From NCBI RefSeq assembly GCF_030718085.1, contig NZ_JAVAJF010000003.1, positions 62,001 through 126,000 on the forward strand: DNA of 64,000 bases. The letters are read 5' to 3'. Shown here piece by piece: positions 9,087 through 18,432 of this stretch; position 1 is the first letter of the stretch, and every line of letters begins with the position of its first letter. This DNA is from Marinobacter sp. MDS2 (lineage in GTDB: Bacteria > Pseudomonadota > Gammaproteobacteria > Pseudomonadales > Oleiphilaceae). The notes under the pieces were generated by a model. It was given only the letters and a program-made list of their open reading frames with translations. It did not search any database and was not told the DNA's origin. The translations under genes and the position numbers were made by a program.

Positions 9087-10190
9087 TTGACTATCATTTT
9101 CCGTTACCTCATTCGCCAGATCATGGTGAGCATGTTCGCCGTTTCCGGCATTTTGTTGCTGGTTTTCATGAGCGGTCGGTTCATTAAGTATCTGGGTAGT
9201 GCCGCAGAGGGCGAAATCGCTGCGGGCGTATTGTTTGCCATCATGGGTTACCGGTTTCCGGGTTTTCTTGAACTGATTCTTCCGCTGGGTTTGTTTATTG
9301 GCATATTGCTCGCTTATGGCCGTATGTATCTCGAAAGCGAGATGACCGTGTTGTTTGCTTGCGGTGTCAGTGAGCGCCAGCTGCTGACGAAAACGCTGCT
9401 GGGTGCTTTGCCGGTCATGTTTGTGGTGGGTGCCATGAGCCTTTATGTCTCGCCTTGGGGTATGAAACAGGTTGAACAGATTTTCAATGAGCAGCGCAAA
9501 GCTACGGAGTTCGAGATGCTGGCGCCGGGCCGATTTCAGGACCTGAGCTCCGGCACCCGGGTTACCTATACCGAAGCTTTGAGTGACGACAAGCGCCAGC
9601 TGCAAGGCGTGTTTATTGCGGAATACGGTCGTGACGGGGAAGGGGTTACATTGATTACGGCTGAGACCGGCTCGCAGTTGATCGATGAGGAGACTGGGAG
9701 CCGTTTTTTGGTTCTCGAAGACGGTGGCCGGTTTCAGGGCGTCCCCGGACGGCTCGATCATAGCGTGACGCTTTTTGATGCCTATGGATTGAAAATCCAG
9801 AGCGGTGAAGCCGGCACTAAAGAGCTGGAGGAAGGTATTTCAACGCTCGACCTGTGGAATTCGGATGACCCTGAAGATCGTGCGTTGTTGCACTGGCGTA
9901 TTTCTCTGCCGTTGATTGTTCCGATTATCACCCTGTTGGCGGTACGCCTGAGCCGGGTTAACCCGAGGCAGGGTCGGTTCTTCCATCTATTGCCCGCCAT
10001 GTTGGTGTACATCACCTACCTTGGCTTGCTGATTGTTGCGCGGGATGCGCTGGCGGATGGCAAGGTGCCGGAGTGGTTGGGCATGCTGTGGGTTCATGCG
10101 CTGTTCTTGTCGCTAGGCTTGTGGCTGCAGTTTGGCCCTGCCTGGTTGAACCGCCGTCGCCTGCAAAAGGAGGCGGATGCCCATGCGTAA
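9087..10190 (+). CDS. lptF: LPS export ABC transporter permease LptF
   Basis: LptF pairs with LptG in the LptB2FG inner-membrane complex that extracts lipopolysaccharide and feeds it to LptC and the periplasmic bridge. The 367-aa protein has the YjgP/YjgQ layout: N-terminal helices, a periplasmic beta-jellyroll (about residues 110-255) and C-terminal helices. The N-terminus aligns with E. coli LptF (IIFRYLIRQ, then LGSAAEGEI and LILPLGLFIGILL). The start is an unusual TTG, with GAGAG 6 nt upstream and no nearby ATG that fits. lptG overlaps its 3' end. Confidence 0.95.
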   Translation: MTIIFRYLIRQIMVSMFAVSGILLLVFMSGRFIKYLGSAAEGEIAAGVLFAIMGYRFPGFLELILPLGLFIGILLAYGRMYLESEMTVLFACGVSERQLLTKTLLGALPVMFVVGAMSLYVSPWGMKQVEQIFNEQRKATEFEMLAPGRFQDLSSGTRVTYTEALSDDKRQLQGVFIAEYGRDGEGVTLITAETGSQLIDEETGSRFLVLEDGGRFQGVPGRLDHSVTLFDAYGLKIQSGEAGTKELEEGISTLDLWNSDDPEDRALLHWRISLPLIVPIITLLAVRLSRVNPRQGRFFHLLPAMLVYITYLGLLIVARDALADGKVPEWLGMLWVHALFLSLGLWLQFGPAWLNRRRLQKEADAHA

Positions 10191-11244
10191 GATCGACAAC
10201 TATGTGATGACCACCGTGGGCGGCGCGATGTTTCTGGTGATGGTGGTGGTGCTGTCGCTGGATTTGATTTTTGCCTTCATCGCCGAGCTTGAAGACACCC
10301 GTAATGGCTATCAGACCATGGAGGCGCTCTGGTATGTGGCGCTGACGTTGCCCCGTCGCATTTACGATTACCTGCCCTTGGGCGCTTTTATGGGTTGCCT
10401 GGTCGGGCTCGGTACCATGGCCAGTTCGTCGGAGCTGACGGTTATACGGGCTGCCGGCGTTTCATTGAAACGAATTGTCTGGTCGGCGATGAAACCCGCC
10501 TTGATTGTAGTGTTGCTGGGAGTGTTGATTGGCGAGTATGTGGCACCCACCACCGAGCGTATCGCCCAAAGTGATAAAGCCGTAGCCATGGGCGCGGGCA
10601 GGAATGTCGCGGAAGCTCACGGAGTTTGGCACCGCGAAGGCAACACGTTCATGCATTTGAACGCGGTCCAGCCTGATGGCGTGCTGGTGGGTGTATCTCT
10701 GTTCGAATTTGATAATGAGCGTCAGTTGACGCAATCGAGTTTCGCCGAGAAGGCAGCCTTCCACGGTGATTACTGGATGCTGGAAAACGTGGTCACCACT
10801 CGCATTGAAGATGAACGCACGGTCCGTGATGAGCAGGCATCGCTGCGCTGGGATACCGGCTTGTCTCCGGAAGTGCTCAGTGTACTGATTGTGAAGCCTG
10901 AAAATCTTTCTATGACCGGGTTGTTTACTTACGCCCGTTATCTGGGTGAGCAAGGTCTTACGGCTGCTCAATACTGGTTGGCGTTCTGGAAAAAGGCGTT
11001 GATGCCCCTGGGAACGGCCGTGATGGTGCTGGTGGCGATTTCCTTCGTATTTGGGCCCCTGCGCTCAGTCACCATGGGCTTTCGTGTGTTTACCGGCTTG
11101 TTGGTAGGGCTGTTGTTTAAATACATGCAGGATCTGCTGGGGCCAATGAGCATGGTTTACGGATTCAATCCAATGATTGCGGTATTGGCACCGATACTCA
11201 TTAACGCTGCCGTGGGAGCGATGTTGATGAGAAGGGCCGGCTAA
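10183..11244 (+). CDS. lptG: LPS export ABC transporter permease LptG
   Basis: This is the second permease of the LptB2FG lipopolysaccharide exporter, 353 aa, with the same helices-jellyroll-helices layout as LptF. The start at 10183 was preferred over ATG 10177 because AGGAGG at 10168-10173 then has a 9-nt spacing instead of 3. It overlaps the end of lptF by 8 nt, so the two are coupled and made in balance. The stop codon sits in the loop of a strong GC hairpin (11234-11252). Confidence 0.95.
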   Translation: MRKIDNYVMTTVGGAMFLVMVVVLSLDLIFAFIAELEDTRNGYQTMEALWYVALTLPRRIYDYLPLGAFMGCLVGLGTMASSSELTVIRAAGVSLKRIVWSAMKPALIVVLLGVLIGEYVAPTTERIAQSDKAVAMGAGRNVAEAHGVWHREGNTFMHLNAVQPDGVLVGVSLFEFDNERQLTQSSFAEKAAFHGDYWMLENVVTTRIEDERTVRDEQASLRWDTGLSPEVLSVLIVKPENLSMTGLFTYARYLGEQGLTAAQYWLAFWKKALMPLGTAVMVLVAISFVFGPLRSVTMGFRVFTGLLVGLLFKYMQDLLGPMSMVYGFNPMIAVLAPILINAAVGAMLMRRAG

Positions 11245-11248
11245 GCCG

Positions 11249-11271
11249 GCCCGAAGACGGGCTATTTTTTT
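11249..11271 (+). terminator. Terminator after lptG, with a competing upstream hairpin
   Basis: GCCCG (11249-11253) pairs with CGGGC (11258-11262) around an AAGA loop and is followed by a T-rich run to 11271. A stronger 8-bp hairpin (11234-11241 with 11245-11252, loop = the lptG TAA) shares bases with it, so the two cannot form together. Confidence 0.7.
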
Positions 11272-11798
11272 GTGGGCTTGGGCAAGGCAACAACCACGCT
11301 GTCGGAAACCCGGTCGGTGACCGACAGGCCGTTGATCGGATAAAACAAGGCGATGATCGCCGGTACAGTCAGCAGCAAGGTGACCGCGCCCAGATAATGG
11401 CCACCAAGCATCGCCAGAAAAACCACGGCGGCGGCCGTTCCATAGCGCAGCAGAGACTGTGTCCAGCTCACCGATGTGCCATCCAGATTTTCGATGCGTA
11501 CGCGCCAAACCTGCATGCCCAACGTCTGGCCAACGCGCGTCCAGAAATAAGCAAAGAAAAGATACAGCACAAGGAACAGGACAAAGGTCAGCCCCGGGTC
11601 TCCGGATAGCTGGCCGGCTTCGGCCATTTGTTCATAGGTTTCCCAACCGGTCACCCAGCCTGCAATCATGGTATACGCCCAGGTGGCGACCAATAGCACG
11701 GCAATACTGATCAAGCCGTCGTAGATAATCGCCAGTGCCCGCTTTAAAGCTGTTGCTGGCGGCAATAGTTCCTCGGCGTCGTGGAAGCGGCGGGGCAT
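11262..11798 (-). CDS. RDD-family membrane protein
   Basis: This 178-aa integral membrane protein belongs to the RDD family, named for conserved Arg and Asp residues. RALAIIYDGLISIAVLL near residue 20 carries the R...D pattern of the first helix, and GQTLGMQVWRVRI near residue 100 is the other conserved part of the domain. The function of single-domain RDD proteins is mostly unknown; some have been linked to ion transport. It converges with lptG and is transcribed away from alaS. Confidence 0.85.
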   Translation of the reverse strand: MPRRFHDAEELLPPATALKRALAIIYDGLISIAVLLVATWAYTMIAGWVTGWETYEQMAEAGQLSGDPGLTFVLFLVLYLFFAYFWTRVGQTLGMQVWRVRIENLDGTSVSWTQSLLRYGTAAAVVFLAMLGGHYLGAVTLLLTVPAIIALFYPINGLSVTDRVSDSVVVALPKPTKK

Positions 11799-11938
11799 GG
11801 GTTCTCCTATGAGGTTTCACGTTTTTCATGTTCTCGGCGTGTGCTAGAGTAGCGGATTTGCACACGCATGTAAGTATTCGTATTCAATCGCGGACCTGCC
11901 GGCTTCTCGGCGGGTTTCTGGAAAGGTATCAAAGGGCT

Positions 11939-14569
11939 ATGAAAACCGCAGAGTTGCGACAGACGTTCCTCGATTATTTCAAACAGCACGGTCACGCTAT
12001 TGTTCCAAGCAGTTCGCTGGTGCCAGCGGACGATCCAACCTTGCTGTTTACTAACGCGGGCATGAACCAGTTCAAGGATACCTTCCTTGGTCGGGAAGAG
12101 CGCGATTACACCCGCGCAACTTCAACCCAGAAGTGTGTGCGCGCTGGCGGCAAGCATAACGACCTCGAAAACGTAGGTTACACCGCGCGTCACCACACCT
12201 TTTTTGAAATGCTGGGCAACTTCAGCTTTGGTGACTATTTCAAGCGTGAAGCCATCAATTTTGCCTGGACCTTCCTCACCGGAGATAAGTGGCTGAACCT
12301 GCCGACAGAAAAGCTGTGGGTGACCGTTTACGCGGATGACGATGAAGCCTTTGATATCTGGAATAAAGAAGTTGGTGTGCCTGCTGACCGCATCGTGCGC
12401 ATTGGTGATAACAAAGGCGCCCGCTACGCCTCCGATAACTTCTGGCAGATGGGTGATACCGGTCCATGTGGCCCATGCACCGAGATTTTTTATGATCACG
12501 GCCCGGATGTGGCTGGTGGCCCTCCCGGTAGCCCGGAAGAAGACGGTGACCGTTACATCGAAATCTGGAACGTGGTTTTCATGCAGTACAACCGTACGGC
12601 TGATGGAGAAATGCTGAACCTGCCCAAACCTTCGGTAGATACCGGTATGGGCCTCGAGCGTATTGCCGCCGTATTGCAAGGCGTGCACAGCAACTACGAA
12701 ATCGACCTGTTCCAGGATCTGCTAAAGGCTGCTTCCGACGTTCTCGGCGGGGCTGAAACAACCGCAGCGTCACTTCGTGTGGTTGCAGACCACATTCGTT
12801 CCTGTTCGTTCCTGATTGCAGACGGTGTGATGCCTTCGAACGAAGGTCGCGGGTTTGTTCTGCGCCGGATCATTCGACGCGCTGCCCGTCATGGCAACAA
12901 GCTGGGAGCCAACGGGCCTTTCTTCCATAAGCTGGCCAAGCCCCTGGCGGATCTGATGGGCGAAGCCTTCCCGCAATTGGTCAGCAGCCTTAAGCAGATC
13001 GAAAAAGTGCTGTTGCAGGAAGAAGAGCAGTTTGCCAAAACTCTGGACAAAGGCCTGCGTTTGCTAGAGCAGGATATTGCAGAGCTGAAAGGCAACGAGA
13101 TTCCTGGCGAAACCGTTTTCACGCTGTACGACACCTACGGTTTCCCGGTGGACCTGACCAACGACATCGCTCGTGAACGTGGTTTGACGCTGGATTACGC
13201 GGGTTATGAGACAGCCATGGAAGCTCAGCGGGAGCGTGCCCGGGCAGCCAGTAAGTTCGGCATTGATTACAACGCCGAAGGCCTCAGCATTGAGGGCGAA
13301 ACCGAGTTCACTGGTTACGACCACATCGATGGCAAAGAGAGGGTGCGGGTAGTGCTGGTCAATGGCGAAGAGCGTAACGCTGTGGCGGGTGATGACTGTG
13401 TGGTCGTGCTTGAGCGTACACCGTTCTACGCCGAATCGGGTGGCCAGGTGGGTGATACCGGGCTGCTGACCTGGGATGGCGGCCGTTTCGAGGTGGCAGA
13501 CACGCGTAAAGATGGCGATAACCACCTGCACGTTGGCAAGCTGATTGAAGGTGAGCTGAGCCCGGGACAAGAGGTGGATGCTCGCATCGATCATGATCGC
13601 CGGGAGCGCACCAAACGCAACCACTCCGCCACACACTTGTTGCACGCTGCATTGCGCAAGGTGCTGGGTGAGCACGTGAATCAGAAGGGTTCACTGGTTG
13701 ATCCGGACAAGCTGCGCTTTGACTTTTCTCATTTTGAAGCGGTTACCCCTGAGCAATTGAAAGAAATCGAGCGTCAGGTGAATGAGCAGGTGCTCGAGAA
13801 TACGCCGGTTGAAATTGACGTCACCGACATGGAAACCGCCCAGGAAAAAGGTGCTATGGCACTGTTTGGCGAAAAGTACGGCGATGTGGTTCGTGTGCTG
13901 AGCATGGGTTCTGATCGTTATTCCGTGGAACTTTGTGGCGGCACGCACGTGTCTCGTACCGGTGATATCGGCATGATGCGCATTACTTCCGAAAGTGGCA
14001 TTTCCTCGGGAGTTCGCCGTATCGAAGCGGTCACCGGTTTTGGAGCGCTTGAGTGGGTGGATGAAACCGACAGTACCGTGCGTGAAACCGCCAAGCTGGT
14101 GAAAGCAACTCGCGAAACCTTGGTGGACAAAGTTCAGCAAACACTGGATCGCAATCGCCAGCTGGAAAAAGAAATCGCTGCAATGAAAGCGAAGCTGGCG
14201 AGCTCTGCCGGCAGTGATCTGGCAGCTTCAGCGGTGCAGGTCGGTGATCTGAAAGTGGTCGCCGCCCAGATGGACGGCGCTGACCGTAAGGCATTGATGG
14301 AAACCGCCGACCAGCTCAAGAACAAGCTGGGCGAAGGCGTGGTTGTTCTGGCCACAGTTGAAGGCGGCAAAGTTGTGCTGGTTGCAGGTGTAACTAAGTC
14401 CGCTACCGGCAAGGTCAAGGCCGGTGACTTGATGAAGCATTTGTGTGCACAGGTTGACGGAAAAGGCGGTGGTCGTCCGGACATGGCGCAGGGCGGTGGT
14501 AATGACGCATCGAAATTGGCCGAGGCTCTGGCGGGCGTACCTGCCTGGGTTGAAGGAAATATCCAGTAA
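11939..14569 (+). CDS. alaS: Alanyl-tRNA synthetase
   Basis: This class II synthetase charges tRNA-Ala and edits mischarged Ser and Gly. The 876-aa length equals E. coli AlaRS when the start is the ATG at 11939; an open frame reaches back to 11828 but is not conserved. The catalytic domain begins with [14 protein letters not shown] and [10 protein letters not shown]. The editing-site zinc motif is present as HSATHLLHA (from about residue 560) with CGGTH near 665. A C-terminal oligomerisation region (C-Ala) follows. lysC lies 105 nt downstream. Confidence 0.98.
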   Translation: MKTAELRQTFLDYFKQHGHAIVPSSSLVPADDPTLLFTNAGMNQFKDTFLGREERDYTRATSTQKCVRAGGKHNDLENVGYTARHHTFFEMLGNFSFGDYFKREAINFAWTFLTGDKWLNLPTEKLWVTVYADDDEAFDIWNKEVGVPADRIVRIGDNKGARYASDNFWQMGDTGPCGPCTEIFYDHGPDVAGGPPGSPEEDGDRYIEIWNVVFMQYNRTADGEMLNLPKPSVDTGMGLERIAAVLQGVHSNYEIDLFQDLLKAASDVLGGAETTAASLRVVADHIRSCSFLIADGVMPSNEGRGFVLRRIIRRAARHGNKLGANGPFFHKLAKPLADLMGEAFPQLVSSLKQIEKVLLQEEEQFAKTLDKGLRLLEQDIAELKGNEIPGETVFTLYDTYGFPVDLTNDIARERGLTLDYAGYETAMEAQRERARAASKFGIDYNAEGLSIEGETEFTGYDHIDGKERVRVVLVNGEERNAVAGDDCVVVLERTPFYAESGGQVGDTGLLTWDGGRFEVADTRKDGDNHLHVGKLIEGELSPGQEVDARIDHDRRERTKRNHSATHLLHAALRKVLGEHVNQKGSLVDPDKLRFDFSHFEAVTPEQLKEIERQVNEQVLENTPVEIDVTDMETAQEKGAMALFGEKYGDVVRVLSMGSDRYSVELCGGTHVSRTGDIGMMRITSESGISSGVRRIEAVTGFGALEWVDETDSTVRETAKLVKATRETLVDKVQQTLDRNRQLEKEIAAMKAKLASSAGSDLAASAVQVGDLKVVAAQMDGADRKALMETADQLKNKLGEGVVVLATVEGGKVVLVAGVTKSATGKVKAGDLMKHLCAQVDGKGGGRPDMAQGGGNDASKLAEALAGVPAWVEGNIQ

Positions 14570-14598
14570 GGTGCTGTTTTCCGAGGCGGGCGCGGGTT

Positions 14599-14604
14599 TA
14601 TAAT
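14599..14604 (+). promoter_or_regulatory. Probable -10 element for lysC
   Basis: A perfect TATAAT lies 71 nt upstream of the lysC ATG, between GCGGGC and GCCCGC blocks that form an inverted repeat around it. The matching -35 is poor (TTTTCC at 16 bp), so a regulator or weak basal use is possible. Confidence 0.45.
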
Positions 14605-14674
14605 TCGCCCGCTTAATACGATGGTGGAGCCGGTTGGCTCCGCTTTGGGTCCCCGGTTCGGAGTTTGGCAAAAC

Positions 14675-15913
14675 ATGGCTCTGTTGGTTCAAAAGTTTGG
14701 AGGTACATCCGTCGGCACAACCGAACGGATTGAAGCGGTGGCCGATAAGGTTTGTCGGTTCCGTAAAGAAGGGCACGATGTGGTTGTTGTGGTTTCTGCC
14801 ATGAGTGGCGAGACCAATCGCCTGATTGCGCTCGCCGGCGATATTATGGAAGAGCCTACGCCGCGGGAAATGGACGTGCTGGTATCGACCGGCGAACAGG
14901 TCACCATTGCTCTGTTGTCTATGGCGCTTCAAAAGCGTGGTTGTGACGCCCGTTCCTACACTGGCGGTCAGGTTCGTATTCTAACGGACACGAGTCACAA
15001 CAAAGCTCGTATCAAAGATATCGACGCCCATCGCATGCAGGCCGATCTTGCGGCAGGTCGCGTGATTGTCGTGGCGGGTTTCCAGGGTGTGGACGAGCAT
15101 GGAAATATCACCACACTGGGGCGTGGTGGTTCCGATACAACGGCTGTTGCGCTGGCAGCAGCACTGAAGGCGGACGAGTGCCAGATCTACACCGATGTAG
15201 ACGGTGTTTATACGACAGACCCGCGTGTGGTAGATAGTGCGCGCCGGTTGAACCGTATTACATTTGAAGAAATGCTCGAAATGGCGAGTCTGGGTTCTAA
15301 GGTTCTACAGATCCGTGCCGTTGAGTTTGCAGGTAAATACAACGTTCCGTTAAGGGTGCTCTCCAGCTTCGAAGAAGGTGAGGGAACTCTGATTACTTTT
15401 GAGGATGATACAGCCATGGAACAACCGGTTGTTTCCGGCATTGCTTTTAACCGCGACGAAGCCAAACTGACTATTTCCGGCGTGCCGGATACTCCAGGCA
15501 GTGCATTGAGTATTCTGAAGCCGATCAGTGATGCCAATATCGAAGTGGATATGATTGTTCAGAACGTTGGTCAGGATAACAAAACGGCCTTCACGTTCAC
15601 GGTGAACCGTCCTGACTTGAAGCGTGCACAGGATATTCTGCGCCGCATCTCAGATGACATTGGTGCAGGCGAAGTTGTTGGCGACAGTAAAATTGCCAAA
15701 GTCAGCATCGTGGGTGTCGGCATGCGTTCGCACGCAGGTGTTGCAACTCAGATGTTCGAGGCGCTGTCGAAAGAAGGTATTAATATTCAGATGATCTCCA
15801 CATCCGAAATCAAGGTTTCGGTGGTGATCGATGAGAAGTACCTTGAGCTGGCCGTTCGCGCGCTGCACAGCACGTTCGGGTTAGAGAATGCCGAGGTGGA
15901 TGAGAACGCTTGA
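14675..15913 (+). CDS. lysC: Aspartate kinase
   Basis: This enzyme phosphorylates aspartate, the first step to lysine, threonine, methionine and diaminopimelate. The 412-aa product starts with the kinase signature KFGGTS at residues 7-12. It ends with two ACT domains (from about residue 265) that normally bind lysine and/or threonine for feedback control. The size fits the single-function Pseudomonas type, not a kinase-dehydrogenase fusion. ATG 14675 was chosen because GGAG lies 11 nt upstream and the family N-terminus begins there; the frame is open back to 14621. alaS-lysC-csrA is a conserved order in this group. Confidence 0.96.
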   Translation: MALLVQKFGGTSVGTTERIEAVADKVCRFRKEGHDVVVVVSAMSGETNRLIALAGDIMEEPTPREMDVLVSTGEQVTIALLSMALQKRGCDARSYTGGQVRILTDTSHNKARIKDIDAHRMQADLAAGRVIVVAGFQGVDEHGNITTLGRGGSDTTAVALAAALKADECQIYTDVDGVYTTDPRVVDSARRLNRITFEEMLEMASLGSKVLQIRAVEFAGKYNVPLRVLSSFEEGEGTLITFEDDTAMEQPVVSGIAFNRDEAKLTISGVPDTPGSALSILKPISDANIEVDMIVQNVGQDNKTAFTFTVNRPDLKRAQDILRRISDDIGAGEVVGDSKIAKVSIVGVGMRSHAGVATQMFEALSKEGINIQMISTSEIKVSVVIDEKYLELAVRALHSTFGLENAEVDENA

Positions 15914-15970
15914 AGCGGGATGCTGGAGAGCGGAAATAAGGGTCATTGGTTATTTCTATCAGGAACTATT

Positions 15971-15998
15971 TTGGCATAAGTGTTATTGCGTCTATAGT
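15971..15998 (+). promoter_or_regulatory. Strong sigma70-type promoter for csrA
   Basis: TTGGCA (15971-15976) and TATAGT (15993-15998) are separated by 16 bp, each matching the consensus at 5 of 6 positions. It would give a csrA leader of about 75-80 nt. Confidence 0.7.
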
Positions 15999-16082
15999 TT
16001 GATAGGTGATCCTTTTATAAAAGCAATAAGTAAAAAGTAGTGACAGTCGGAACAGGTAGCTTTGCAATAGGGAGTATGGAAC

Positions 16083-16280
16083 ATGCTTATTTTAACTCGC
16101 CGTGTTGGCGAAACTCTGATGATCGGTGACGAGGTAACCGTCACCGTTCTGGGAGTTAAGGGGAATCAGGTTCGTATAGGGGTGAATGCTCCGAAAGACG
16201 TGGCGGTTCACCGTGAAGAAATCTATCAGCGTATTCAGTCTGAAAAAGGCTCAGATGAGCCGGAACCGGGCAATAGTTGA
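16083..16280 (+). CDS. csrA: Carbon storage regulator CsrA/RsmA
   Basis: This 65-aa dimeric RNA-binding protein binds GGA motifs in hairpin loops or around ribosome-binding sites to repress or stabilise mRNAs. [16 protein letters not shown] and the RNA-contact region [17 protein letters not shown] are canonical. The leader contains GGGAG and TGGA within 16 nt of the ATG, overlapping the ribosome-binding site, which suggests the usual CsrA autoregulation. A strong promoter lies upstream and a terminator follows. The structured repeats elsewhere in the window carry GGA-containing loops and could be its targets. Confidence 0.98.
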   Translation: MLILTRRVGETLMIGDEVTVTVLGVKGNQVRIGVNAPKDVAVHREEIYQRIQSEKGSDEPEPGNS

Positions 16281-16284
16281 TCAG

Positions 16285-16321
16285 AAAAAAGCCGTTCAAG
16301 GGTAACTTGAGCGGCTTTTTT
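16285..16321 (+). terminator. Terminator after csrA
   Basis: A 10-bp stem (16291-16300 with 16306-16315, one G-T pair) has a 5-nt loop, an A-run before it and six Ts after it. Confidence 0.9.
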
Positions 16322-16405
16322 AATTTTAGGGCAAATTGATTAGAAAAATATCGTGTCAACCCTATGAAAACAGAAAAGTTGTGGTAGTATACGCACCGTT
16401 CTCAA

Positions 16406-16497
<92 letters not shown>

Positions 16498-16555
16498 TTC
16501 TTTCGGGAGAGTGAGAGCAGGTTGAAGTTGCTTTCAACCACATGCGACGAGATGT

Positions 16556-16632
16556 GCGGCTGTAGCTCAGCTGGATAGAGTACCTGGCTACGAACCAGGC
16601 GGTCGGAGGTTCGAATCCTCCCAGCCGCGCCA
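16556..16632 (+). tRNA. tRNA-Arg (anticodon ACG), copy 1
   Basis: This is a 77-nt tRNA with an encoded CCA. GCGGCTG pairs with CAGCCGC, and the anticodon ACG is at 16590-16592. ACG is expected to be deaminated to ICG by TadA and then read CGU, CGC and CGA. It is identical to the copy 98 nt downstream. Confidence 0.97.
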
Positions 16633-16653
16633 TTTTTCGCAAACAAGTTTTTA

Positions 16654-16730
16654 GCGGCTGTAGCTCAGCTGGATAGAGTACCTGGCTACGAACCAGGCGG
16701 TCGGAGGTTCGAATCCTCCCAGCCGCGCCA
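16654..16730 (+). tRNA. tRNA-Arg (anticodon ACG), copy 2
   Basis: An exact 77-nt duplicate of the tRNA at 16556, with the anticodon at 16688-16690. The spacer is 21 nt, so the pair is a tandem duplication, probably co-transcribed with tRNA-Ser. Confidence 0.97.
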
Positions 16731-16757
16731 TATTAAGTTGTTGAGAAACAACTCGAA

Positions 16758-16784
16758 AGCCCAGCCCAAGTGCTGGGCTTTTTT
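16758..16784 (+). terminator. Terminator of the tRNA cluster
   Basis: AGCCCAGC (16758-16765) pairs with GCTGGGCT (16772-16779) around a 6-nt loop and is followed by a T-run to 16784. Confidence 0.9.
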
Positions 16785-16820
16785 GTGCCTGATATTTATC
16801 GATAGCCCCAGGGGCGTTAG

Positions 16821-16848
16821 TTGCCAATGAACATGTCTGTTATATAAT
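16821..16848 (+). promoter_or_regulatory. Promoter of the MerR-type regulator, apparently giving a leaderless mRNA
   Basis: TTGCCA (16821-16826) and a perfect TATAAT (16843-16848) are 16 bp apart. Transcription would start at about 16855-16857, exactly at the ATG at 16856-16858. Confidence 0.6.
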
Positions 16849-16855
16849 GCGGGCC

Positions 16856-17656
16856 ATGAATAATCCCACCAGCAATCGTCGCGGACGAAACGCGAGTCAA
16901 CGCCAGTTGGCCGATGGCGAGTACACCATCGATGATCTCGCGCGCCGCTGCAGTACTACTGTGCGTAACATCCGGGCTTACCAAGACCGGGGAATTCTCG
17001 ACTCTCCGGAAAAGCGCGGGCGTTTGGGCGTCTATTTTGATTCGCATGCAGCTCGGCTGGATATTATTAACAACCTGCTAGATCGCGGGTATTCCATTGA
17101 TAATATTCGTGAATTGCTTGCTGCATGGACCGACGGACGAAATCTGGAGGACATCTTGGGCTTGGAGAAGGCAATCACGCTTGCTTTCTCATCTGAAGCG
17201 CCCCGAGAGTATAGCCTTGCTGATCTCATTAAGATGTTTGGTCTTAACAGTGACAGCAAGAGCATGATTGATGAAGCGGTAAAGTTGGGCCTGATAGAGC
17301 GCAAACGCACTAAGTTTGTGGCACCTAGCCCGAGGCTCATTGAAGCAGGTGCCCAGTTGATCAAGCTGGGCATGCCATTTGAAGAAATTCTCGACCTCTT
17401 GCGTCTTTTGCGGGGGAATGTGCAGCGTGCCGCCGATGGCTTGGTAAAAATTGCTGTGGCCCGCTTCGACGAGTTTGGGGATGAGCTACCGCCCTCCGAG
17501 ACGATCCGTGAGCTTTCTCAGCTGATTTGGCAGCTTCGTCCGCTCGCCCATCAAACCATTCGCGCTGAAGCTGAGCTTGCTCTTAATCGTTCTCTGCGCA
17601 ATTTCTTGGGTGATCGTCTCTCCGCTGTTATAGAAAATCTGCAAGAAGATCGATGA
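16856..17656 (+). CDS. MerR-family transcriptional regulator
   Basis: The 266-aa protein has an N-terminal winged-helix of the MerR type (YTIDDLARRCSTTVRNIRAYQDRGILDSP, then FDSHAARLDIINNLLDRGYSIDNIRELL). The remaining 170 residues are helical. They lack the cysteines of metal-sensing MerR proteins and no ligand domain is recognisable. Family members usually act on promoters with over-long spacers. ATG 16847 overlaps the -10 element, so ATG 16856 is the better start. No Shine-Dalgarno precedes it, consistent with a leaderless transcript. The target is unknown. Confidence 0.85.
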   Translation: MNNPTSNRRGRNASQRQLADGEYTIDDLARRCSTTVRNIRAYQDRGILDSPEKRGRLGVYFDSHAARLDIINNLLDRGYSIDNIRELLAAWTDGRNLEDILGLEKAITLAFSSEAPREYSLADLIKMFGLNSDSKSMIDEAVKLGLIERKRTKFVAPSPRLIEAGAQLIKLGMPFEEILDLLRLLRGNVQRAADGLVKIAVARFDEFGDELPPSETIRELSQLIWQLRPLAHQTIRAEAELALNRSLRNFLGDRLSAVIENLQEDR

Positions 17657-17753
17657 TCAAGGTGCCCTTGAGGTGCTGATATCTTCTGGTCCGACCATAA
17701 CCTTCGGTTTTCCTTTAAATATTTCTTGGATTCCTTCGGCCACGCTTTGAGTT

Positions 17754-17781
17754 CAAAAAAAGCCCCGCATAGAGCGGGGCT
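17754..17781 (-). terminator. Terminator of the DUF2058 gene
   Basis: An AGCCCCGC/GCGGGGCT stem with a 5-nt loop is followed on the minus strand by a run of Ts (the A-run at 17755-17760 on plus). Confidence 0.85.
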
Positions 17782-17792
17782 GATGGTTGTCA

Positions 17793-18329
17793 TTACCACA
17801 TTAAGTCATCGGGTATTTCGTAGCCGGCATATGGGTCATCATCACCCTGATCTTCTGCCGTGCGATCGTGTAGCACCACAACCGCGGATTCGTCCCGCTC
17901 CATGATTTTGCGAGCAACGCCCTCGGCGACCAGCTCGTATTCGCCGTTAACAAAAACGACTGCCAGTCGGCCTCGTGATAATTGGTCTACCATCTGGTCA
18001 TCAACGAAAATCTTTTTAATTTTTTTCTCGTGCACGAATTGGTAAGACGTTTCGCCGCGGCTGCGATCGAGCTTGTTGGTTTCGACCAGTTGGCGAATTT
18101 GGGCTTGGATTGCCTTCTTGTCGGCTTCTTTCTTGCGCTCCAGGTTCAGTTGCCGGTCTCGCTCGGCTTGCTCCTGGCGAGCCTTGCGAGCTCTCTCTTC
18201 CGCTTCGTTGACTTGAGCGGCACCTTTGGGCTGCTGTTTACGTTGTTTGCGCTTCTCAGAGCGAATGGTGCGGGCTTTCTTTTCATCCGCGAGCCCGGCT
18301 TTGAGTAATTGGTCTTGCAAAGACGCCAT
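17793..18329 (-). CDS. DUF2058 (YaiL-type) protein
   Basis: The 178-aa soluble protein starts with MASLQDQLLKAGLADEKKAR. A long, highly charged Lys/Arg/Glu/Gln coiled-coil stretch follows (about residues 20-85), then a compact C-terminal domain (YQFVHEKKIKKIFVD...) and an acidic tail. This is the layout of the E. coli YaiL family, sometimes annotated as nucleoprotein or polynucleotide-associated. The real function is unknown; the basic region suggests nucleic-acid or ribosome contact. It is divergent from dbpA with a 103-nt gap. Confidence 0.85.
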   Translation of the reverse strand: MASLQDQLLKAGLADEKKARTIRSEKRKQRKQQPKGAAQVNEAEERARKARQEQAERDRQLNLERKKEADKKAIQAQIRQLVETNKLDRSRGETSYQFVHEKKIKKIFVDDQMVDQLSRGRLAVVFVNGEYELVAEGVARKIMERDESAVVVLHDRTAEDQGDDDPYAGYEIPDDLMW

Positions 18330-18432
18330 CAGTGACTCCGTAGATTCGTGATAAACTTAAGCAAATTATCTCTAGTATACGCCGTCAGAGCGAACTCAAT
18401 CACCCACGATTACTCACCCCACGGATTTTTCT

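Noticed and set aside
11828..11938. N-terminal extension of alaS
   Set aside because: The extra 37 residues are not AlaRS-like; starting at 11939 gives exactly the E. coli length.
16556..16730. Tandem tRNA-Arg copies as a possible integration site or small array
   Set aside because: No integrase, no partial tRNA end and no mobile gene nearby; an ordinary tandem duplication explains it.
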